5,761 nucleotides of DNA from Clostridiales bacterium (GTDB lineage Bacteria; Bacillota_A; Clostridia; Oscillospirales; Oscillospiraceae): the NCBI GenBank assembly GCA_022777455.1, contig JALFGI010000243.1, forward strand, positions 1 through 5,761. Direction: 5' to 3'. This document shows, in pieces, positions 1 through 4,533 of this stretch. Below the pieces are notes generated by a model. It was not told the origin of the DNA. It saw nothing but the letters and a program-made list of their open reading frames with translations, and did no database searches. The position numbers and the translations under genes are program-made. Position 1 is the stretch's first letter, and the number at the start of each line of letters is the position of its first letter.

Positions 1-43
1 TCCCTTTGGGAGAGCTGTCAGCCGAACAGGCTGACTGAGAGGG
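1..43 (-). repeat. Hairpin-rich interspersed repeat, copy 1 (cut by the window edge)
   Basis: Inverted relative to copy 2. It ends with GACTGAGAGGG at 33-43, the exact reverse complement of 86-96; the match extends to 14 of 15 bases (29-43 with 86-100). Inside are the hairpin GTCAGCC (17-23) with GGCTGAC (29-35), loop GAACA, and a second one, TCCC (1-4) with GGGA (8-11), cut by the window start. The stems differ in sequence from copy 2 but keep the pairing, which suggests that structure is what is retained. Confidence 0.7.
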
Positions 44-85
44 TACCGCAGTTAGATAATAGCAGCCGAAATCACGCCATGCTGG

Positions 86-135
86 CCCTCTCAGTCTGCC
101 CCATAGGGGCAGCCAGCTCCCCCATAGGGGGAGCC
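86..135 (+). repeat. Hairpin-rich interspersed repeat, copy 2
   Basis: Starts with CCCTCTCAGTC and holds two adjacent perfect hairpins with ATA loops: CTGCCCC (96-102) with GGGGCAG (106-112), and GCTCCCCC (116-123) with GGGGGAGC (127-134). The layout matches copy 1 read on the opposite strand, so the two are inverted copies of one repeat family. The right boundary is uncertain. I recall similar 'CCCTCTCAGTC... hairpin... GAGCC' repeats from gut clostridial genomes but cannot verify this here. Confidence 0.7.
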
Positions 136-158
136 AAGGGGGCGTCGGTTCCGGTACG

Positions 159-227
159 CCATATTACAATTTGTCTGCCTGCTGTAGGCTTGAAGCAATT
201 GATGGTACACAGAAAATTGCAATATGG
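159..227. repeat. Long imperfect hairpin in the intergenic tail
   Basis: CCATATTACAATTT at 159-172 pairs with AAATTGCAATATGG at 214-227 with one mismatch (166 against 220). After a one-base bulge at 173, TCTG (174-177) pairs with CAGA (210-213). This gives about 17 pairs around a 32-nt apical loop that contains an alternative small hairpin (GCCT 177-180 with AGGC 186-189). There is no T-run and no coding signal. It may be the end of a small non-autonomous repeat element or a structured RNA; the sequence does not decide. Confidence 0.6.
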
Positions 228-262
228 AATCGAATCCGCAAAACGGGTTAACAGCGAAGAAA

Positions 263-301
263 CCCCAGGACCTCATCTTCTGACCGGATGAGGTCCTGGG
301 G
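263..301 (-). terminator. Rho-independent terminator of the operon
   Basis: A perfect 15-bp inverted repeat pairs 263-277 (CCCCAGGACCTCATC) with 287-301 around a 9-nt loop. On the minus strand the stem is followed by TTTCTTC, a broken T-run. It begins 19 nt after the mutase stop codon at 321-323, so it should end the operon transcript. On the plus strand the hairpin is followed by AATTTATT, so it might also stop transcripts from the left. Confidence 0.9.
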
Positions 302-320
302 AATTTATTGCCTGTGGTAC

Positions 321-959
321 TCAGAGAATGTCCAAAAGATTGCGCAGGTTTTTAATGGTAATGGCGGAATCGGGGTCGTTCTCTTCGGTTCGGATACCGA
401 TTGCCCGGAATCCGCCTGCTTTTGCGGCACGGATGCCGGATTCGGCATCTTCGATTACCATTGCGTTTTCCGGTGACACGCCCAGCAGGGAAGCAGCCAG
501 CAGGAATACTTCGGGATCCGGCTTTGATCGGGTGATTTGGGTGCCGTCGGCAACTGCATCAAAGAAATCCCCCAGACCCAATTGCTTCAGAATCTGCCGG
601 GTATTTTTGCTGGAGGAACCAATTGCCAGCCGATACCCTCGCTGGCGCAGCGTTTGGAGCGTCAGGCTTACATCCTCCGGAAGATCACCGGGAGTCATGG
701 CGGAAAGGAAACGCTTGTATATTTCGTTCTTTTTCTCTGCCAGGACCATTTTTTCCTGGGGCGTGTATTCGCCGCCATGGTCCCCCAGAATGATCTCAAG
801 GCTTTCCATGCGGCTTACCCCCCGAAGCTGCCGGTTTACCTGCTCGTCAAAGGGAATTCCCAGGCTGTCGGCCAATTCTTTCCAGGCCAGGTAATGGTAT
901 CGATCCGTGCTGCAGATCACACCATCCAGATCAAATATGATTGCATTGATGTTCTTCAT
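321..959 (-). CDS. pgmB: Beta-phosphoglucomutase, HAD superfamily
   Basis: Interconverts beta-glucose 1-phosphate and glucose 6-phosphate through a phospho-aspartate and beta-glucose 1,6-bisphosphate, in the cytoplasm. The 212-residue protein (about 220 in the well-studied Lactococcus lactis enzyme) has all the expected residues: D10 and D12 in F-D-L-D-G-V (nucleophile and acid/base), T18, H22 and W26 of the cap-domain start, R-G-V-S-R at 46-50 (the mutase specificity motif, Arg in place of the Lactococcus Lys45), G-S-S-S-K-N at 114-119 (motif II Ser and Lys), K146 in S-K-P-D-P (motif III), and E170-D171 binding magnesium. The cap occupies roughly residues 15-85. It is the last gene of the operon; its ATG shares ATGA with the GH31 stop, and no clear ribosome binding site precedes it, so it likely depends on translational coupling. 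A mutase for another beta-hexose phosphate is possible but less likely. Confidence 0.92.
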   Translation of the reverse strand: MKNINAIIFDLDGVICSTDRYHYLAWKELADSLGIPFDEQVNRQLRGVSRMESLEIILGDHGGEYTPQEKMVLAEKKNEIYKRFLSAMTPGDLPEDVSLTLQTLRQRGYRLAIGSSSKNTRQILKQLGLGDFFDAVADGTQITRSKPDPEVFLLAASLLGVSPENAMVIEDAESGIRAAKAGGFRAIGIRTEENDPDSAITIKNLRNLLDIL

Positions 960-2704
960 CGTATAAAACCATTTCTTGTGAATACGGGGAGCTTCCCGTT
1001 TCCGCCGGCGGTGATGGTCTGACCGCCCTGATGTGCTTTGCCGTCAAAGAAATCAAACCAGGTTCCCTCGGGCAGATACACCCTTCGGGATACTGCGTTT
1101 TCTTCCAGCAGCGGGGCAACCAGCAAATCGTCTCCCAGCAGATATTCATCCTGACAGTGGATTGCCATCTTATCAGCAGGCCATTCGTAAACAAGGGGGC
1201 GCATCATGGGCTTGCTTTCCCTGACGCATTTTTGCGCCGTCTCCCACAGATAGGGCCGCAGCTTTTCGTGGAGCTTGTGCCAATCCCGGATTTCGTCCAT
1301 AAAGCCGGGGGCAGCGTAGCTTTCCGCCATATTCCAGGGACTGCGCTCGTTGTTTCCCTGAGCGCCGGGCATCAGCTCCCGGAACTGTCCGCCGTCCGGC
1401 TCGGAGTGCCACTGCATGATGGGGCAGAAGCAGGCCATCTGCGTTGCACGCCGGTAGAGGTCCAAACTGGGCAGGGGTCCTGCAAAGCCCGCCAGATCAA
1501 AACCCCAGAAGATCATTCCGGTGGCAGCGGCGGAAAGCCCCGCCTTCAGCACGCTTGCCAGCTCACAGTTCTGGGATTGCTGATCCCCGCCCCAGTGGCA
1601 GGGAACGGTGTGCTGTCCGGAGAAACCCGCACGGCTGAAAATCACCCGGCTGCTGCCCACAAAGTCGCGGTAGCGCTCCGTATAGTCCCGGGCGTAGCGG
1701 TTGACACCCTCTTTTCCGGTGGAGCCATCGTAAAATTGGGCCTGCTCGCTGTGGACAAATTCGCCCCCGTCGGTTTTGAAACCGTCCACGCCCAGGTCCA
1801 GCAGATACTGCCGCTTCCCAAACCAGCTTTTCACGGTTTCGGGATTGGTGAAGTCAGGGATCATGGAGCCGGGGAACCAGTTGCCCTCCGGAATGGTGTA
1901 GGGAGAGCCGTCAGGCATGGTAACACAGAGCTTCCGATCTGCGGCATCCTCCCGGTCAAGCTCATTCTGGGTGTTGAGATGCTCCTCGGCACCCTGTTTT
2001 TTATAGATGGGAGCCTGCCAGAGCAGCAGTTTGAGACCGGCATCATGCACCTGCTGAATCATTCCGGCGGGATCAGGCCAGGGAGAATCACTGAAATCGA
2101 AGTCATCGTATCGGAGCGGCTGTCCATCAGGGACGCTCGTGTACTTGGCATCGTTCCAGATGTAGAAGGTTGCCTCATCGCTCCAGGCCTCCAATACCAC
2201 AACCGATGCGGGAAAATCATATTTTTGAAGCTTTTCCAGCAGCGCTTCCACATCGCTCTGCTTGTTCCAGCGGTTTGCGGAGACCCAGATACCCAGCGCC
2301 CACTCCGGGGGCAGCACGGCGGGACCAGACAGGCTCATATAGTCCCGAATGATGGTTTCCGGCGTTCCGGAGAACAAAACCACATCTGCTGTTTCGGGCA
2401 GTTCCACTTCGATCAGGTCATCCTGAAAAGCAAAGACTGTGGTCTCACAGGTGTCAACATACAATCCAAAGCCGGTATCCGTCCAGAAGAACGGTGCGGG
2501 GCAGTAGGTCTTGTCGCCCTGGAAGCAGAACTTCTCCTGTACCCGATTGATGACGGTCTTTCCCTTCTGGTTCAGGCTGTCGAATTTTTCTCCCATGCCG
2601 TAAGCGCCGTGATAGCATAGGCGCACCAAAAGCCTGGAGCCGTTACGGTTAATTTCCGCATTTTCAAAAGAATAAGAAGCTGTTTGATGAGATAGCCGTT
2701 CCAT
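956..2704 (-). CDS. Glycoside hydrolase family 31 enzyme (alpha-glucosidase or alpha-xylosidase type), compact form
   Basis: A retaining alpha-glycosidase expected to release a terminal alpha-linked sugar from the imported compound. No signal peptide is visible, so it should act in the cytoplasm. It has 582 residues, shorter than most GH31 enzymes (often 650-800). A short N-terminal beta-sandwich carries G-M-G-E-K-F-D at 36-42. The barrel begins near P-P-E-W-A-L-G-I-W at 132-140. The nucleophile should be D312 in F-K-T-D-G-G-E-F, and the acid/base D374 in W-G-G-D-Q-Q-S; R358 (F-S-R-A-G) and H433 (Q-W-H-S-E) fit the usual substrate-binding positions. K-T-D-x-G-E resembles alpha-xylosidase YicI more than the W-x-D-M-N-E of classic alpha-glucosidases. 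The protein stops at L-P-V-F-T-R-N-G-F-I-R, about where most relatives continue into a distal C-terminal sandwich. The start is fixed by a strong ribosome binding site, and the stop overlaps the mutase start. Family is near certain; substrate (gluco, xylo, galacto) is open. Confidence 0.92.
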   Translation of the reverse strand: MERLSHQTASYSFENAEINRNGSRLLVRLCYHGAYGMGEKFDSLNQKGKTVINRVQEKFCFQGDKTYCPAPFFWTDTGFGLYVDTCETTVFAFQDDLIEVELPETADVVLFSGTPETIIRDYMSLSGPAVLPPEWALGIWVSANRWNKQSDVEALLEKLQKYDFPASVVVLEAWSDEATFYIWNDAKYTSVPDGQPLRYDDFDFSDSPWPDPAGMIQQVHDAGLKLLLWQAPIYKKQGAEEHLNTQNELDREDAADRKLCVTMPDGSPYTIPEGNWFPGSMIPDFTNPETVKSWFGKRQYLLDLGVDGFKTDGGEFVHSEQAQFYDGSTGKEGVNRYARDYTERYRDFVGSSRVIFSRAGFSGQHTVPCHWGGDQQSQNCELASVLKAGLSAAATGMIFWGFDLAGFAGPLPSLDLYRRATQMACFCPIMQWHSEPDGGQFRELMPGAQGNNERSPWNMAESYAAPGFMDEIRDWHKLHEKLRPYLWETAQKCVRESKPMMRPLVYEWPADKMAIHCQDEYLLGDDLLVAPLLEENAVSRRVYLPEGTWFDFFDGKAHQGGQTITAGGNGKLPVFTRNGFIR

Positions 2705-2706
2705 AC

Positions 2707-2716
2707 TTCCCTCCCT
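2707..2716 (-). promoter_or_regulatory. Ribosome binding site of the GH31 gene
   Basis: The minus strand reads AGGGAGGGAA ending just before GT-ATG, with the GAGG core 5 nt from the ATG at 2702-2704. It overlaps the TAG stop of permease 2. Its position supports the short N-terminus of the GH31 enzyme as the real one. Confidence 0.75.
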
Positions 2717-3542
2717 AGCCCTTGATTCCGCCTGCCATCATGCCGTCCTTGAACTGCTTTTGGGCGATGATGTAAATGATGATGATGGGGATCATGGAGA
2801 TCAGACTGCCCGCCATCAACACGTTGTATTCCGTGGCATATTGCCCGTTCAGGGTGGAAAGGGCAATGGGCAGGGTCATTTTGTTCTTGTCGGTGAGCAT
2901 CAGCAGCGGCCACAGGTAGTCGTTCCAGGATTCCATGAAGGTGGTGATGGACAGGGTAGCCAGACTGGGAATGCACAGGGGCAAGGCAACCTGTAAGAAG
3001 ATGCGGAATACCCCTGCACCGTCAATTTTAGCGGCATCCAGATAATCGTTTGGAATGGTTCGCATCTGCTGAACCAGCAGGAAAATGGCAAAGGGACGGA
3101 AAATCGAGGGCATGATAACGCTGGAGTAGGTGCCGGTGAGTCCCAGCTTGTTCATGATGACGAACAGCGGGATCATGGTGACCTGGGTGGGAATCATCAT
3201 GGTGGCAAGATAGCCGCCCAGAATCAGCTGGCTCCCGGGAAAGCGCAGCTTGGAAAAAGCAAACGCAGCCATGGAAGAGGACAGCAGCGTGATTGCCGTA
3301 TAGGAGATGGAGATAAACAGAGAATTCCCAATGGTTTTCGCAAAGGGGAATTTGGAGAATACCTTGATGTAGGCTTTCAGCGTGGGCTCCTTTGGAATCC
3401 ATTCGATGGGAATGGACATCAGCGAACCCCGGCTTTTGAAGGAGGTGGAGATCATCCAGAGGAATGGAATCAGGGATAGGAACGCCAGCGCAGTTGCGGA
3501 TAAGTAAAACACGGCGGTACTGCCTCGTTTTTTAATCGTCAT
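2715..3542 (-). CDS. Sugar ABC transporter permease, MalG/UgpE-like
   Basis: Second membrane subunit of the importer, 275 residues, the usual size for MalG-like proteins. Hydrophobic segments lie near residues 11-33, 70-95, 105-130, 140-160, 187-205 and 241-260. Family signatures are M-I-P-T-Q-V-T-M-I-P-L near 116-126, an EAA-loop variant D-A-A-K-I-D-G-A-G at 169-177 with L-P at 188-189 (Asp replaces the common Glu), E-S-W-N-D-Y-L-W-P-L at 204-213, and the C-terminal G-M-M-A-G-G-I-K-G ending that is characteristic of MalG-type subunits. It overlaps permease 1 by 11 nt and ends 10 nt before the GH31 start; its TAG stop lies in the Shine-Dalgarno region of that gene. It would form a heterodimer with permease 1. 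Sugar specificity cannot be read. Confidence 0.93.
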   Translation of the reverse strand: MTIKKRGSTAVFYLSATALAFLSLIPFLWMISTSFKSRGSLMSIPIEWIPKEPTLKAYIKVFSKFPFAKTIGNSLFISISYTAITLLSSSMAAFAFSKLRFPGSQLILGGYLATMMIPTQVTMIPLFVIMNKLGLTGTYSSVIMPSIFRPFAIFLLVQQMRTIPNDYLDAAKIDGAGVFRIFLQVALPLCIPSLATLSITTFMESWNDYLWPLLMLTDKNKMTLPIALSTLNGQYATEYNVLMAGSLISMIPIIIIYIIAQKQFKDGMMAGGIKG

Positions 3543-4449
3543 AGTGAACCCACCTTTCCTGTCCCTTCATCTGAATGATGGTGAACACCATGATAATCGC
3601 AAACAGAATCCAGGAGAATGCCGAAGCGTAGCCCATACGGAAATATCGGAAACCATACTGATAGATTCGTTCCACCATCACCTGGGTCGCGCCGTTGGGG
3701 CCGCCGCCGGTCATAATCATAACCTGGGGGAACAGCTGGAAGCTGTTGATCATGGCGACGATCACCACGTAAAAGATGGACGGCGTCAGCAGTGGCAGGG
3801 TGATTTTCAGAAATTTGCTCCATCCGCCCGCGCCGTCGATGTCTGCCGCTTCGTAGTAGGTTTTGTTGATTCCCACAATTCCGGACAGCAGAATCAGACC
3901 AAAGAAGCCCATATCCTTCCACACGGATACCAGGACGATGGCGGGCATGGCCCACTTTTCGTCAATCAGCCAGCCGGGGCCCTGGATGCCGAAAAAACTC
4001 AGGATGCCGTTCAGTGCACCGTATTGGGGTGAAAGCACGGATTTCCAGATGAGGGAGGCGGCTACCCAGCTTGTAAGGACAGGGATGTAATAAATGACCC
4101 GGAAGGTGCCGATGGCTTTGTATGGTCTGCTGAGCAAGTAAGCAACCAGCAGGGAAGCGGCCAGCATGAAGGGAATGTACAGCACGATGTATTCCGCTGT
4201 GTTGCCCAGTGTCTTCCAGAATTCCGGGGTGGTCAGAATGGTCTTGTAGTTATCAAGGCCGATGAAGTGCTCCTGCAAAAACCCGGCCTTGGTCAGCTGA
4301 TCCAGACCGTTCCAGTCGGTCAGACTGATCAGGCCGGAAATGATCAGGGGGAGCAGACTGAAAATCAGCAATCCGATCAGGCTGGGCAGCAGAAAGGGGG
4401 AGGCAAGGAGCAAATTGTTTCCCTTTCTTCTCGCGCTTTGTGGATTCAT
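3532..4449 (-). CDS. Sugar ABC transporter permease, MalF/UgpA-like
   Basis: One of the two membrane subunits of the binding-protein-dependent sugar importer. With the start set by the strong ribosome binding site, it has 305 residues, typical for MalF-like permeases lacking the large periplasmic insert of E. coli MalF. Six hydrophobic stretches are visible near residues 15-40, 85-107, 117-137, 168-192, 222-245 and 272-293. The cytoplasmic coupling loop has a clear EAA motif, E-A-A-D-I-D-G-A-G at 200-208 with L-P at 218-219, which docks the ATPase. The M-T-G-G-G-P segment near 246-251 is also typical of this permease class. The last codons overlap the next permease by 11 nt (ATGACGATTAA serves both the start of one and the stop of the other), so translation is likely coupled. 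No ATPase gene follows. Substrate is unknown; sugar transport is inferred from family and the GH31 neighbour. Confidence 0.93.
   Translation of the reverse strand: MNPQSARRKGNNLLLASPFLLPSLIGLLIFSLLPLIISGLISLTDWNGLDQLTKAGFLQEHFIGLDNYKTILTTPEFWKTLGNTAEYIVLYIPFMLAASLLVAYLLSRPYKAIGTFRVIYYIPVLTSWVAASLIWKSVLSPQYGALNGILSFFGIQGPGWLIDEKWAMPAIVLVSVWKDMGFFGLILLSGIVGINKTYYEAADIDGAGGWSKFLKITLPLLTPSIFYVVIVAMINSFQLFPQVMIMTGGGPNGATQVMVERIYQYGFRYFRMGYASAFSWILFAIIMVFTIIQMKGQERWVHYDD
3550..3557 (-). promoter_or_regulatory. Ribosome binding site of permease 2 inside the permease 1 gene
   Basis: The minus strand reads AAAGGTGG 7 nt before the ATG at 3540-3542. It lies within the last codons of permease 1, so the second permease has its own ribosome binding site as well as an overlapping stop/start. 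This supports the 3542 start. Confidence 0.7.
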
Positions 4450-4455
4450 TTTGAT

Positions 4456-4462
4456 ACCTCCT
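4456..4462 (-). promoter_or_regulatory. Ribosome binding site deciding the permease 1 start
   Basis: The minus strand reads AGGAGGT, a near-perfect Shine-Dalgarno sequence, 6 nt before the ATG at 4447-4449. This fixes the permease start there rather than at the upstream in-frame ATG at 4522-4524, which lies inside the intercistronic hairpin and would add 25 residues without membrane-protein character. A CCTCC (4463-4467) directly upstream could pair with an earlier GGAGG (4475-4479). Confidence 0.85.
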
Positions 4463-4496
4463 GGAGGCCAGAAACCTCCGAAACTCCATAAAAATG

Positions 4497-4522
4497 GGGC
4501 CGCTGCAAAGGCACAGCGGCCC
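4497..4522 (-). terminator. Intercistronic stem-loop with T-run, probable partial terminator or mRNA stabiliser
   Basis: A perfect 9-bp GC-rich inverted repeat pairs 4497-4505 (GGGCCGCTG) with 4514-4522 (CAGCGGCCC) around an 8-nt loop. On the minus strand the stem is followed by CATTTTTATG, a short T-run, as in a Rho-independent terminator. It lies 11 nt after the binding-protein stop codon and 47 nt before the permease 1 start. In many sugar ABC operons a hairpin here lets the binding protein be made in excess over the membrane subunits, by partial termination or by protecting the upstream mRNA 3' end. The fold is seen directly; its activity is inferred. Confidence 0.75.
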
Positions 4523-4533
4523 ACTGCCAGAAA

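Noticed and set aside
1..262. A tRNA gene or CRISPR array in the hairpin-rich tail
   Set aside because: No cloverleaf with a T-loop and acceptor stem can be built, and there are no evenly spaced direct repeats; the repeats are inverted and only two.
79..291. Short open frames on both strands in the intergenic tail
   Set aside because: They run through the hairpin repeats and into the operon terminator, have low-complexity repeat-derived translations, and show no ribosome binding site.
1031..2620. A 529-codon open frame on the plus strand antisense to the GH31 gene
   Set aside because: It mirrors the GH31 codons on the opposite strand. The minus-strand frame carries all GH31 motifs; the plus-strand translation has no recognisable domain, and I see no ribosome binding site that would make it a gene.
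3539..3955. A 138-codon second frame on the minus strand within permease 1
   Set aside because: A frame-shifted shadow of the permease. The translation is rich in His and Arg and has no family signature, while the permease frame has the EAA loop and membrane segments.
4497..4522. Operator site for a LacI-type regulator in the binding protein-permease spacer
   Set aside because: The palindrome is a GC-rich stem with an 8-nt loop and a T-run, which fits an RNA hairpin better than a compact operator, and no promoter elements are visible next to it.
4450..4524. A 25-residue N-terminal extension of permease 1 from the ATG at 4522
   Set aside because: It would begin inside the intercistronic hairpin without a ribosome binding site, whereas AGGAGGT sits 6 nt before the ATG at 4447-4449 and gives a normal permease length.
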